A stretch of 64,000 nucleotides of DNA from assembly GCA_002448235.1 (NCBI GenBank), contig DIXF01000010.1, forward strand, positions 124,001-188,000, given 5' to 3'. The notes under the pieces are model-generated. The model had not been told where the DNA came from. It worked only from the letters and a program-made list of their open reading frames with translations, and made no database searches. Position numbers and translations under genes: made by a program. This document shows, in pieces, positions 24,753 to 33,431 of this stretch. This stretch comes from Syntrophaceae bacterium UBA6087. Its GTDB lineage: Bacteria; Desulfobacterota; Desulfomonilia; UBA1062. How positions within the stretch are numbered: position 1 is the first letter of the stretch; each line of letters begins with the position of its first letter.

Positions 24753-24781
24753 ATAGTAGTCTCTGTCTGTTTTGATGTCAA
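24753..24781 (-). promoter_or_regulatory. Sigma-70 promoter of the tmRNA gene
   Basis: On the minus strand a perfect TTGACA (24776-24781) is followed after 17 bp by TACTAT (24753-24758), about 10 bp ahead of the mature tmRNA 5' end. The -35 box overlaps the stop codon of gmhA. Confidence 0.85.
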
Positions 24782-25347
24782 ACTGCCTTTAAAGATTCAT
24801 TTTCAATGAGCTCGCACAGGATGTGTCCGATGAGAATGTGCGCTTCCTGTACCCTGGGCGTGTTCCCGTCGGGAACCGCGATGGCGAAGTCCGCCTTTTC
24901 CTTCATCGTCCCTCCTTCGCCGGTAAGGGCGACGGTCAGGATGCCCATTTCCCGGGCATCGTCCATGGCCTTGAGGATATTGCGGGAATTTCCGCTCGTG
25001 GAAATTCCCATGAGGACGTCCCCTTCCCTGCCCAGGGCCCTGACCTGTTTGGAAAAGATTTCGTCGAAGGCATAATCGTTGCCGACGGCGGTCAGGATCG
25101 ACGTATCCGTGGTGAGCGCCAGACCGGCGAGGGGCTGCCTTTCTTTCCGGAAACGGTTGACAAGCTCGGCTGCGAGATGCTGGGCATCGGCGGCAGAGCC
25201 TCCATTGCCCGCAAACATGATCTTGTTTCCCCTGGCAATGGCTGCAACCATCACGCCGGCTGCGCGACCGATCATGGGCACGATTCCGCCAAGCCTTGTG
25301 TGAAGCTTCAGGCTCTCTTCGATAATCTCATGGATACGATTTTCCAT
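24778..25347 (-). CDS. gmhA: Phosphoheptose isomerase
   Basis: Converts sedoheptulose 7-phosphate to D-glycero-D-manno-heptose 7-phosphate, the first step to the heptose of lipopolysaccharide core. The SIS domain shows the family motifs MFAGNGGSAADAQHLAAELV, LTTDTSILTAVGNDY, MGISTSGNSRNI and the C-terminal EAHILIGHILCELIE with its glutamate and histidine. Length (about 190 residues) is normal. The start is ATG 25347; a GTG at 25356 is an alternative. The stop codon lies in the -35 box of the tmRNA promoter. Other heptose genes are not nearby. Confidence 0.93.
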   Translation of the reverse strand: MENRIHEIIEESLKLHTRLGGIVPMIGRAAGVMVAAIARGNKIMFAGNGGSAADAQHLAAELVNRFRKERQPLAGLALTTDTSILTAVGNDYAFDEIFSKQVRALGREGDVLMGISTSGNSRNILKAMDDAREMGILTVALTGEGGTMKEKADFAIAVPDGNTPRVQEAHILIGHILCELIENESLKAV

Positions 25348-25511
25348 TCCCGCCACCCGGATGTGTATTCACGTCAGACAGACTGCCTGGCTTTATAGGG
25401 AATATCTTTACTCAACACAAGGGAAAACAAAGACATCCTTCTCTCTTTCCTCAAGCCGGATAAGTCGAAGGATTTTAAATGATAAAAAGGCGGAGTCGGT
25501 TGCCGGGATTC

Positions 25512-25784
25512 TTACACCCGGAAATGGCCGTCACGGTGAGAATGATCGAGAACGAAGACCCGTTTGAAGTTCTGGAACACGCAGAGGAATTCCCTGTTAT
25601 AATCATCAGTGGAGGAAAAGCTCTTGAAGTCGTCCGTTATGATCTCAAGCTCGGGCATGGATTCAAAGTCCTCGGTGAACAAGTCGGAGAGGTCAATGGT
25701 CCTCAAGCTTTTTTTCTCCAGAAAGGCGAACTTTATGGTGAACATCTCGATCAGTTTGTGAATTACGTTACTCAGGTATCGCAT
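25512..25784 (-). CDS. Hypothetical protein of 90 residues
   Basis: The family is not recognised. A good ribosome site (AAGGAG, 7 bases before ATG) supports translation from 25784, and the protein has a mixed, soluble composition: a short basic N-terminal helix followed by an acidic middle (DLSDLFTEDFESMPELEI) and an aromatic end. It is transcribed away from the Roadblock operon and toward gmhA. A competing plus-strand frame (25479-25799) has no ribosome site and is probably its shadow. Confidence 0.5.
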   Translation of the reverse strand: MRYLSNVIHKLIEMFTIKFAFLEKKSLRTIDLSDLFTEDFESMPELEIITDDFKSFSSTDDYNREFLCVFQNFKRVFVLDHSHRDGHFRV

Positions 25785-25906
25785 CCCTGCTCCTTATAGC
25801 ACATCCTTATAGTCACTGTATCGGAGATATCATATAAAGCTTGAACGTCAAGAATTGTTTCAACAAGGTAAAGAAACGCATTTGTTTGGCCGATAGATAG
25901 GGCAAC

Positions 25907-26233
25907 ATGAAGGGTACAATAAAGGATCTCATCAAGCTGTCCGGCGTCCAGGGCTATGTCGTTGTAAACCAGAAGAGCGTTCAGATGAAGCTCCCGTCCA
26001 TGCACAGGTTTGCAGGCTCGAAAGAGCGCATCAAGCGACTCTATGACGACCTGGTTCTCGCCAAGAAAAGGCCGGGCAATATCGTGGAAATCTTTCTGGA
26101 CGATACGGTGCTGACGATTTTCATAAACGGCACGATCATGCTGATCGTGCTATCGAGCCCCAAGGTCAATCTCGCGCTGGTGAGGATGACAGGCAAGCTG
26201 GTGATTGCGAATATCGTGAAGGAGATGAATTAA
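25907..26233 (+). CDS. Roadblock/LC7-like protein
   Basis: A 108-residue protein with the strand-rich profile of Roadblock/LC7 domains: GVQGYVVVNQKSVQ near the start, IVEIFLDDTVLTIFING in the centre, and VNLALVRMTGKLV at the end. In bacteria these proteins, like MglB, act on or with small Ras-like GTPases or serve as scaffold dimers. It is the first gene of a four-gene operon; the stop codon TAA at 26231-26233 abuts the ATG of the PATAN gene. No GTPase gene is nearby. The domain call is by pattern and somewhat tentative. Confidence 0.6.
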   Translation: MKGTIKDLIKLSGVQGYVVVNQKSVQMKLPSMHRFAGSKERIKRLYDDLVLAKKRPGNIVEIFLDDTVLTIFINGTIMLIVLSSPKVNLALVRMTGKLVIANIVKEMN

Positions 26234-27043
26234 ATGGGCCAGGATATCAGTGGTGGTCTTGAGAACACCAGATGTTCGGAGATAGTCAAGATCCTCTCTC
26301 TGGGCAAACGTTCAGGAAAGCTTTTTCTGAATAACGGGGGCGAGACCGGCAATATCTTCTTCAGAGACGGCGAGATCATCCATGCGCAATGCGGAGCCCT
26401 GCAGGGGACAAAAGCCATCTGGGAGCTCGCTGTCTGGACTTCGGGAGATTACCGGTTCTTCATGGACGACACCCCGGATTCCATAAGCGTTGACATCCCT
26501 GTTGACGAGATCCTGGCGGAAGCGGCAAATCGCATCCGGCAGATGGACCGCATCAGCTCCCTGATCTCTTCGAGTTCGGAGGTCTACGAGCTCGACCCGG
26601 ATATTAAGGAAAAGGAAATCGTTTTGAAATCCGTTCAATGGAAAGCCCTCGTACATATAAACGGGGAGAGATCCATAGCGGATATAGCTCAAAAAATCGG
26701 CCTCGGCGTATCGGATACCATGAAGGTTTTTTATACGCTGATAAAGGCAGGCCTGCTCAGAAGCGCAAGCTCGTCAGAGACCGAAACCTCTATGGGCCTG
26801 ATAAGTCTCCCCGATACTTCCTTCATCAACGCTTTGAAAAAAGACCTCACCCAGGCGATCGGCCCGATTGCATCTTATATAATTCTCGATACGGCAAAAG
26901 AGATGGGCATCGACCTCCTCTCGGACGATTCAGGTCAGAAGGCTGCGCTGATCGAAACGGTATCGAGCAAGATACCCAGCGAGTCCATGTCGTTAAAGTT
27001 CCTTGACACCATGACGGACTGGATCAACGCGGAGGGGGCATAA
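26234..27043 (+). CDS. PATAN (DUF4388) domain protein
   Basis: A 269-residue cytoplasmic protein. Residues about 5-100 form a PATAN/DUF4388 domain: CSEIVKILSLGKRSGKLFL, GNIFFRDGEIIHAQCGALQG and a tryptophan-containing strand SGDYRFF. PATAN domains are found in response regulators and gliding-related proteins and mediate protein contacts. The middle (about 125-185) looks like a winged helix (RSIADIAQKIGLGVSDTMKV), and the C-terminal part is helical and unassigned. It is in an operon with the Roadblock, HAMP and receiver genes, and a second PATAN domain is in the receiver protein two genes on. Confidence 0.75.
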   Translation: MGQDISGGLENTRCSEIVKILSLGKRSGKLFLNNGGETGNIFFRDGEIIHAQCGALQGTKAIWELAVWTSGDYRFFMDDTPDSISVDIPVDEILAEAANRIRQMDRISSLISSSSEVYELDPDIKEKEIVLKSVQWKALVHINGERSIADIAQKIGLGVSDTMKVFYTLIKAGLLRSASSSETETSMGLISLPDTSFINALKKDLTQAIGPIASYIILDTAKEMGIDLLSDDSGQKAALIETVSSKIPSESMSLKFLDTMTDWINAEGA

Positions 27044-27046
27044 TCC

Positions 27047-27796
27047 ATGAAGATAAAAGCTTTTCTCGCAACCTTTTTGAGTTTCATGGCCCTGCTGCTC
27101 TGCTCCGCCTTCCTTATCTATCTCCAGTTGCAGGCCATCCAGGGCCTTCACCTGGGCGTTCTGGAAGATAAGCTCTACGCCGAGAATACGGGCATCCTGA
27201 GCTGGTCCATGAAGAACATCGATGTCGATGCGCTCGGCCGGACACCGCTGCCTGAATCGTGGGGAGAAATACTCATCGCGGACAACGCGAGCCTCACTAT
27301 CAAAACATCCACCCACACGGGACATGCAGGCATGAGCCTCTATAAGATCCCCCAGCTCCTTGATCAGGCGCAGCCGGTTATCGATGCAATGAAAAAAGGC
27401 CGGGATGAAACCATTAAAACGAATGCGTATATGATCGCGATCTCGCCGCTGCCGGACAACGTCTCTCTCATCGGCTTCAAGCCGAAGTCATGGGAAAAAG
27501 GCCTGGTGTCGGAGCAGAACGATCAGATACACCGCAATACCCGTTCCATCGCCACCATCCTGGTGATCTATGTGGCAGGGGGCATGGCATGCGCACTCGT
27601 ATTGTCACTGATTATCGTCTTCCTCCTGACGTCGCCTGTCTCACGGGCTGCAAGGGCGTTTGAGCGGCTCAGCCTCGGAAATTTCGATGAGGATCTCTCC
27701 GGGTCCGGCGGAAAAACCATGGTGATTCTCTCGGAGTCGTTCTTCCGGCTCAAAACATCGCTGAAATTGGCCCTGGAAAAGCTCGGGAGCAGATGA
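27047..27796 (+). CDS. Membrane sensor with periplasmic domain and HAMP
   Basis: A 249-residue protein with two membrane helices, at about residues 6-25 (LATFLSFMALLLCSAFLIYL) and about 168-192 (ATILVIYVAGGMACALVLSL), enclosing a periplasmic domain of about 140 residues. After the second helix comes a HAMP-like segment (TSPVSRAARAFERLSLGNFD) and a short helix. There is no kinase, cyclase or methyl-accepting domain, so any signal must be passed to a partner, probably the Roadblock/PATAN proteins or the receiver encoded 1 bp downstream. The sensed ligand is unknown. Confidence 0.75.
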   Translation: MKIKAFLATFLSFMALLLCSAFLIYLQLQAIQGLHLGVLEDKLYAENTGILSWSMKNIDVDALGRTPLPESWGEILIADNASLTIKTSTHTGHAGMSLYKIPQLLDQAQPVIDAMKKGRDETIKTNAYMIAISPLPDNVSLIGFKPKSWEKGLVSEQNDQIHRNTRSIATILVIYVAGGMACALVLSLIIVFLLTSPVSRAARAFERLSLGNFDEDLSGSGGKTMVILSESFFRLKTSLKLALEKLGSR

Positions 27797-27797
27797 G

Positions 27798-28871
27798 ATG
27801 AATAAGCAGGTATTGATCGTCGACGATGAAGAGACCCTGACCTGGTCTCTCGCAAAATCGCTGGCAAGCGACCGAGAGACTTATGCCGTAACCACCTGCA
27901 ACTCCGGAGAGGAGGCGCTGGCGCTCATAAGGCAGAAGGCGTTCGATGTGGTGGTGCTCGATATCCGCCTGCCCGGCATCAACGGCCTCGATGTCCTCAT
28001 GAGGATCAAGGACAACAGGCCTGCTACCAAGGTCATCATCATGACCGCATACGGTTCTTCGGATATCAAGGCAAAGGCAAAGGCAAGGGGATCGTTGTTT
28101 TATATCGAGAAACCGTTCGAGATAGACCAGATGAGGGAACTCATCCTCAAGGCCCTGAATGAGGGTGCGGTCAAGGGATTTGACGGGAGCATTACCGGCC
28201 TGCAGTTGCCCGACCTCATCCAGATGAACTGTCTGAGCCAGATCACCACTGCCTTGTACGTAAGCAAGGGTGACCGCGAGGGGTGCATCTATTTCGACGA
28301 CGGGCAGATCACCCATGCCCAGGTCGGCGCAATCGAAGGAGAAGAGGCGCTCTTCAGTATCCTCTCCTGGGCCAGCGGCAGCTTCCGCTTCGTCGGCGGG
28401 GTAAAAGCCCCGAAGGTGAGCATCAACTCAAACTGGGAATACCTCCTCATCGAAGGCATGCGAAAAGCTGACGAGATGACCCTCGCCCTCGAAAAGGGCG
28501 ACGATTTCGATGACGGAGACGCCGCACCCGTCGACGAATCCACCCGGATTGCAGTGAAAAACCTCTCGTCGCTTCCTGAATGCAGCGGGATAGCCGTCAT
28601 CACCTCCGATAATGAGGTGCTGTACCAGAGCGGCGGGATCACGGGCGAGATAGATGTTCCCATGATTACGAAGTTTTTCCTGAATCTTGCGGAGAATCTC
28701 GGGGAGATCGTTGCTTCGACGCCGAAGAAGGTATCGTTTATCGACCTAAACCGGCTCGTCCTCGTGTATCCTTTTAAGATTTACGTGATGGTCCTGCTCT
28801 TCAACCGTGCCGTCCTGACGGGTGAGACCATTACCAGCATAGAACGAGTAATCTCCCGGTATCAGATTTAG
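27798..28871 (+). CDS. Response regulator with PATAN and Roadblock-like C-terminal domains
   Basis: A 357-residue protein. Residues 1-120 are a receiver domain with acidic pair D9/D10, phosphoacceptor D55 (VVLDIRLPG), the switch threonine in IIMTAYG and the lysine in YIEKPFE. Residues about 130-240 are a PATAN domain (ITGLQLPDLIQMNCLSQ, CIYFDDGQITHAQVGAIEGE). The last 110 residues resemble a Roadblock domain (SGIAVITSDNEVLYQSGG). There is no DNA-binding output, so it should work by protein interaction. Its last 126 bp overlap the oppositely transcribed HD-protein gene. No histidine kinase lies beside it. Confidence 0.85.
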   Translation: MNKQVLIVDDEETLTWSLAKSLASDRETYAVTTCNSGEEALALIRQKAFDVVVLDIRLPGINGLDVLMRIKDNRPATKVIIMTAYGSSDIKAKAKARGSLFYIEKPFEIDQMRELILKALNEGAVKGFDGSITGLQLPDLIQMNCLSQITTALYVSKGDREGCIYFDDGQITHAQVGAIEGEEALFSILSWASGSFRFVGGVKAPKVSINSNWEYLLIEGMRKADEMTLALEKGDDFDDGDAAPVDESTRIAVKNLSSLPECSGIAVITSDNEVLYQSGGITGEIDVPMITKFFLNLAENLGEIVASTPKKVSFIDLNRLVLVYPFKIYVMVLLFNRAVLTGETITSIERVISRYQI

Positions 28872-29387
28872 GTTCCCGAGCAGCGAAAGATCCATACCCG
28901 AAACCTTTAGCAGTACCTGTTCTATCTCGGAAGCATGCACATAGTGGTTCAGGATGCGCTGCATGCTCTGTTCGCTTGTGCCGTACCTGTCCATGAGGTC
29001 CAGGAAGCGCCTTTCCAGGGAGACCACCTTGTCATGCATGACCCGTTTGTCTGCATAATTGACAATCATGGACTCGTCCGGCTCCATAGCGTCAAGCCGG
29101 ATATGCTGCCCGATCACCGCCCCGATACGATGATACCCGTGGCTTTCCATCAGCTCCCTGCCCATTGCAGCGTGATCGCCGCCGCCTTTGAGAGAATCCA
29201 TCTTGCAGATGTCGTGAAGGAGCGCGGCACTGTCCACGAGCTTAAGATCGATATCGCACCCGGCGTCCTTAAGCGCGCCGGCAATCATCATCGCAGCCAT
29301 CCTCACCATGCAGCTGTGCCGGACGATATGGACGGGCATTCGTTTCTGCATCATGAGATCTGAGATCCACTGCCTGGCGGGTATCAT
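28746..29387 (-). CDS. HD-domain phosphohydrolase-like protein
   Basis: A 213-residue protein with an HD domain in the first 120 residues: VRHSCMVRMAAMM, LLHDICKMD with the H-D pair, DHAAMG and HRIGAVIGQH, then MIVNYADKRV, giving the full set of metal ligands. Such proteins hydrolyse phosphoester bonds in nucleotides or tRNA-like substrates; this one is stand-alone. The C-terminal 60 residues are less conserved and lie over the end of the response-regulator gene on the other strand. The start overlaps the lptD stop (ATGA), so it is the last gene of the MBL-accD-folC-lptD operon. Confidence 0.8.
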   Translation of the reverse strand: MIPARQWISDLMMQKRMPVHIVRHSCMVRMAAMMIAGALKDAGCDIDLKLVDSAALLHDICKMDSLKGGGDHAAMGRELMESHGYHRIGAVIGQHIRLDAMEPDESMIVNYADKRVMHDKVVSLERRFLDLMDRYGTSEQSMQRILNHYVHASEIEQVLLKVSGMDLSLLGNLNLIPGDYSFYAGNGLTRQDGTVEEQDHHVNLKRIHEDEPV

Positions 29388-31570
29388 TGGACGTCCGACC
29401 CCGTGACACTTCGCTTCGTGCGGACAACCTGCCCCAGGCCGAGAAGGTTGGCGGTGACGCCGATGGTTGTCTCCCGGGGGATAGTATCTTCACTGGGCTC
29501 GACCTCCCGGTAGAACTCTACACTCCAGCACTGGGCAGTATAGATAAGCGCCTGCCGGGAATTCTCGAACCTGTCGTCGAGGAAATCATACTTGAACTCG
29601 AACCGGGCGGACAAACCCCTGACGAGGTTGATCTTCATGCCCGCGAGGGCGGATTTGGTATCTATCTTGTTGTACTCTTCCGCAGCATAGAATTCATCGT
29701 CCCTCCAATCGCGAACGGAAACCTGACTCCAGTGCTCGCTGGTGGCATAAGGGTGCGGATCTTTCCCGAACCTGTTGAGATGCCTTGCCGTAAACCAGGG
29801 GGCGGGCTGCAGCACGATATTCGCCTCGTAGTAATCCCATTCCCGGATGAGGTAATCGTACACGCGGCTCAGCGAAAAGTCGGCCAGCGACCTCCCTGAT
29901 GAGTTCCTGATGTAGTTCTCGATGGCTACCCGCATAGTGAATTCCTTGTTCCAGTCATCCTCGGGCAGCAGTTCGGGAAAGAGGTCATCCGCGTCACCCG
30001 GATCGTAGTTTCCTCCGACGCGGGAAAAATGGGTCCATGTCAGGCTCGGTACGACCTGATGGTAAAGGCCGTTTAAGAATCTCCGGCTGTAGAGTGTCGT
30101 GTTGAGAGAAATATCCCTCCTCTGCCAGAGCTCACGGTAAGTATCGTTTTCCAGGATGCCGGGATTGTCTGCGAAAAAATCGTAATTATAGAGACCGGCC
30201 AGCGAGCTGTCCCTGCTCTCCCAGAGACCGCGGATCGAATCGCTCTGGAAGAGATCCGGGTTGTCCATGATATGTGCATCCCGATAATACTGGGTAAAGG
30301 AAGGCATGAGGGTAAAGTAGGGGAAATACGACAGGGGAAGCGAAAGGCCGACCTGTGCGTCGTTCTTGAGGGCCTGCAGCCAGTCGAGTGAGTAGACGTG
30401 CACCGAATTCAGCCCGGAGGTCACGAACACGGGCGTGTGGGGTATCTTTTGCTGGCTCGTTCTCAGCGTTATCCTCGGAAGCTCCTGTAAGGTCCTGCCA
30501 TCATTCCGCGCGGTCAGGTCCTGGGTCCAGCGTCCGGAGACATTAGCCGCGAAACCCTTGCCGGCAATATTCCACTGTGCCCGGGAAACGAGCTCCTCAA
30601 GGTCGTCATCCGCCTCGGTGGTATAGATATCCCGCCAGATGAGACTGTCGGTATAGAAAGAACCTATGTCCCGGAAGTAGTCAGGGTTACTGACAAGCTT
30701 GATATCCCAGTTCAGGTTTCCGCCCGTCTGGTACGCCCTGAAAAGCCACCTGCTGTCGGGTATCGTCCCAAGAACGCTGCCGGGAAGCTCCTCCCCGTCC
30801 TTTTTATCGCTCGTCAGGTTTTCGAGGTAAAGGCCTCCCTCCTCCTGTTCACTGAGTCGGTACCGGAATTCCCCAGTCACGAGAAGGCCCCGGCTGGAGA
30901 GATTCACCGGGGTGATGGTCGCATCCGCGCTTCGCCCGAGCACCAGGTAGAGAGGCACCCCGGCCCGGTAGCCGTAATCGGTCGAATTGCTGAAAGATGG
31001 CAGGAGCAGGCCTGACTGTCGCTGAAGCTTGACCGGGAAATAGAGATAAGGGACATAGAAGAGCGGGAATCCCCGGATCTGGAACCTCGCGTGGCTCGCG
31101 TTCCCGTACTTTTCCAGAGGAGCCCGGAAACTCCCTGCAGCAATGGACCAGGAAGGCTTGTCTCCCAGGCACGGGGTGAATTCTATCTCTTCGCCTTCAA
31201 ACTCGTCTTCTCCGTACCGGGTGATCGATTTGCCGGAGATAATGACCGGTTCGGCATAAACGAAGATCGAGCCGTTCTCCAGGCGGACATCCTTTCTCTT
31301 GACGTTATAGTAGAGGCTCTCTGCGGTGATCTCGCCGCCTTTCTCCTTGAGCAGGACATTCCCGGATGCCCAGATATCCTCGGTAACGGCATCGTACACC
31401 ACGTAATTCGCCTTCAGCGTGATATCCTGACCGCTGATGATCACATTCCCATGAGCCTCGACCCTCTCTCCCCGTTTCTGGACGTTCTCCGCCTCCACAT
31501 CCAGGACTTCTGCCATGCAGGGGGCGGCAATGAGAAATGCGGAAAGGAGAAAGACTAGAATCCTGCGCAT
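29384..31570 (-). CDS. lptD: LPS-assembly outer-membrane protein LptD
   Basis: A 728-residue outer-membrane protein that, with LptE, inserts lipopolysaccharide into the outer leaflet. It has a signal peptide (RRILVFLLSAFLIAAPCMA), an OstA/LptA-like beta-jellyroll at about residues 22-120 (GNVIISGQDITLKANYVVYD) and then a long aromatic-rich region with LptD signatures such as RGFPLFYVPYLYFP, predicted to be the 26-strand barrel. Only two cysteines are evident in the mature chain (FTPCLGDKPSW and TAQCWSVEF), fewer than in Escherichia coli. The start overlaps folC by 16 bp and the stop overlaps the HD gene. Confidence 0.92.
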   Translation of the reverse strand: MRRILVFLLSAFLIAAPCMAEVLDVEAENVQKRGERVEAHGNVIISGQDITLKANYVVYDAVTEDIWASGNVLLKEKGGEITAESLYYNVKRKDVRLENGSIFVYAEPVIISGKSITRYGEDEFEGEEIEFTPCLGDKPSWSIAAGSFRAPLEKYGNASHARFQIRGFPLFYVPYLYFPVKLQRQSGLLLPSFSNSTDYGYRAGVPLYLVLGRSADATITPVNLSSRGLLVTGEFRYRLSEQEEGGLYLENLTSDKKDGEELPGSVLGTIPDSRWLFRAYQTGGNLNWDIKLVSNPDYFRDIGSFYTDSLIWRDIYTTEADDDLEELVSRAQWNIAGKGFAANVSGRWTQDLTARNDGRTLQELPRITLRTSQQKIPHTPVFVTSGLNSVHVYSLDWLQALKNDAQVGLSLPLSYFPYFTLMPSFTQYYRDAHIMDNPDLFQSDSIRGLWESRDSSLAGLYNYDFFADNPGILENDTYRELWQRRDISLNTTLYSRRFLNGLYHQVVPSLTWTHFSRVGGNYDPGDADDLFPELLPEDDWNKEFTMRVAIENYIRNSSGRSLADFSLSRVYDYLIREWDYYEANIVLQPAPWFTARHLNRFGKDPHPYATSEHWSQVSVRDWRDDEFYAAEEYNKIDTKSALAGMKINLVRGLSARFEFKYDFLDDRFENSRQALIYTAQCWSVEFYREVEPSEDTIPRETTIGVTANLLGLGQVVRTKRSVTGSDVQ

Positions 31571-32703
31571 ACCACGGACTCCCGAATTTCCCCCACGGTA
31601 TAGAATGAACCGGCTACCACGATGTTCTCGCCCTCGGAAAGGGCTGTTTCAAAGGCTTCCCGAATCGTGCCGAACCTGACGACCCTGCCGGGCTCGAGAA
31701 AAGGTTCCATATCATCGGCGCCCCACGACCGCTCCGATTGCACAGGCGCAATATACAGGCGGGAGCAGGCATCTTTCAGCATCCGGATCATTGAGGGAAA
31801 GTCCTTATCTGCGAGAACACCAAACACCCCTACCCCAATGAAGCCGGATTTATCAAGATATTTTATCAGTTCGGTCAGCGACGACGGGTTATGCGCCACG
31901 TCGAGGATTACCTTTCCGCCGATATCCTCGATCCGGCCGGGAAGAAACGCGGTTGCCAGCGCATAGGCAAGCCCGCTCCCGGTCGGCCTGAGTCCGAGTG
32001 CGTAAGCAGCCTCGGTGGCCAGGGCCGCGTTCATGGGCTGGCTCGACCCCTGAAGGGATGTCCGGTACGGAGAAGGAGTCTGCACCTCCCGGAACAGGGC
32101 GCCTGATTCTGCTGCACAAGCCCGAATCGCCTCCAGGGCAGGATCCATTGCCGTCGTGAGGAGAGGCCTGCCCCTGCGTGCAATGGCCGCCTTCTCCTGA
32201 GCGATCTTCTCCACGGTCGATCCCAGGTACCGGACATGGTCCAGCGATATCTCGGTAATCAGACACAGACACGGATCCAGCGCGTTTGCCGCATCGTATC
32301 TGCCCCCCAGGCCTATCTCGAAAATGCCGTAGTCGACATGGTGCCGCGCAAAAATCATGACTGCCAGGATCACGCACCACTCGAAATACGTCAGCCCGAT
32401 ATCGTTGAGCAGAGGCTCGATCTCCGCGCGTATTTCCGTCAGCTCTTCATCGGCGGCATTATGGCCATTTATCCTGAACCGCTCGGTAAAGTCGCTCACA
32501 TGGGGTGAAATGGTCGTTCCGACCTGAAGCCCCAGGGAAGAGAGGATCCGCTCGAGATAGATGCAGGTGGAGCCTTTCCCGTTCGTACCCGCGACCAGAA
32601 CGTGGGGATAGGATCTCTCGGGATGGCTGAGACGGTCAAGGGCGATCCTTACCCGATCCAGACCCAGGGACCAGACATTCGGCGAGACGTCTTTCAGAAC
32701 CAT
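31555..32703 (-). CDS. folC: Folylpolyglutamate/dihydrofolate synthase
   Basis: Adds glutamate to dihydropteroate or folates. The P-loop is VAGTNGKGSTC, followed by ISPHVSDFTERFRING and the Mur-ligase-like ISLDHVRYLG, with VILDVAHNP in the C-terminal domain. The start is ATG 32703 inside the end of accD (10-bp overlap); the open frame runs much further upstream, but that part only shadows accD. At 382 residues it is somewhat shorter than the usual 420 or so. The operon order accD-folC-lptD is tightly overlapped. Confidence 0.92.
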   Translation of the reverse strand: MVLKDVSPNVWSLGLDRVRIALDRLSHPERSYPHVLVAGTNGKGSTCIYLERILSSLGLQVGTTISPHVSDFTERFRINGHNAADEELTEIRAEIEPLLNDIGLTYFEWCVILAVMIFARHHVDYGIFEIGLGGRYDAANALDPCLCLITEISLDHVRYLGSTVEKIAQEKAAIARRGRPLLTTAMDPALEAIRACAAESGALFREVQTPSPYRTSLQGSSQPMNAALATEAAYALGLRPTGSGLAYALATAFLPGRIEDIGGKVILDVAHNPSSLTELIKYLDKSGFIGVGVFGVLADKDFPSMIRMLKDACSRLYIAPVQSERSWGADDMEPFLEPGRVVRFGTIREAFETALSEGENIVVAGSFYTVGEIRESVVCAGF

Positions 32704-33431
32704 TTCAGCAACGATGAGAGCGTGCTGCGGAGGTCGCGGCGATGCACGATCCTGTCGATGAAGCCGTTCGCGAGAAGGGTTTCGGCATCCTGGAACCCCG
32801 GAGGAAGGGTGCACTGTACGGTAGACTGGATGACCCGCGGGCCGGCAAAACCGATACGGGCTCTCGGCTCCGAAAGGAGGATATCGCCTAACGCAGAGAA
32901 GCTCGCACTGACGCCTCCGGTGGTCGGGTCGGTAAAGACCGTGATCACGGGGGAGTGCTCTATCTGATCCCGTGCGTGGACGGTCCGGAGCATCTGGAAC
33001 AGCCCCCAGATGCCTTCCTGGATACGAACTCCCCCTGAGGTGGAAAAGAGTATGAGGGGAAGTCGGCTCTCCCGGGCTGTCTTCATGATTTTTACGATCT
33101 TCTGCCCTACGGCGATCCCCATGGATCCTCCTTTGTGGGAGAAATCCATGATGCCCAGGTAGCATTCCTGACCCTCGATGGCGGCTTTTCCGCAGAGGAT
33201 GGCTTCTTCGGGAGCCCCCTCGTCATCCTGCTCATCCATGCCGAGCTCGACAAAGCTCCCTTCGTCGCAGGTGATCCTGATGCGGTCCTTGGCGCTCAGC
33301 CTGAAGTGGTGATCGCAATGATTACAGACCCAGAGGTTTTCTTCGAGCTTCTTGGTCAAGATGATCTCGGAGCATTTCTTACACTCGATCCATCTTCCGT
33401 CTTTTTTTGCTATATCAAGTACTTCGCTCAA
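32694..33431 (-). CDS. accD: Acetyl-CoA carboxylase carboxyltransferase subunit beta
   Basis: Transfers carboxyl from carboxybiotin to acetyl-CoA in fatty acid synthesis, with AccA (not in this window). The N-terminal zinc ribbon is C17, C20, C36, C39. The crotonase-like core has GGSMGIAVGQKIVKI, TSGGVRIQEGIWGLFQM, FTDPTTGGVSASFS and RIGFAGPRVIQ. With 245 residues it ends earlier than most AccD proteins (about 285-300); the C-terminus overlaps the folC start. The start overlaps the MBL gene stop (ATGA). Confidence 0.93.
   Translation of the reverse strand: MSEVLDIAKKDGRWIECKKCSEIILTKKLEENLWVCNHCDHHFRLSAKDRIRITCDEGSFVELGMDEQDDEGAPEEAILCGKAAIEGQECYLGIMDFSHKGGSMGIAVGQKIVKIMKTARESRLPLILFSTSGGVRIQEGIWGLFQMLRTVHARDQIEHSPVITVFTDPTTGGVSASFSALGDILLSEPRARIGFAGPRVIQSTVQCTLPPGFQDAETLLANGFIDRIVHRRDLRSTLSSLLKWF

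Noticed and set aside
25479..25799. 106-codon plus-strand frame
   Set aside because: It lacks a ribosome site and is antisense to a minus-strand frame with a good one.
32704..33165. 154-codon upstream extension of the folC frame
   Set aside because: This part only reads accD in another frame; the conserved FolC sequence begins at 32703.
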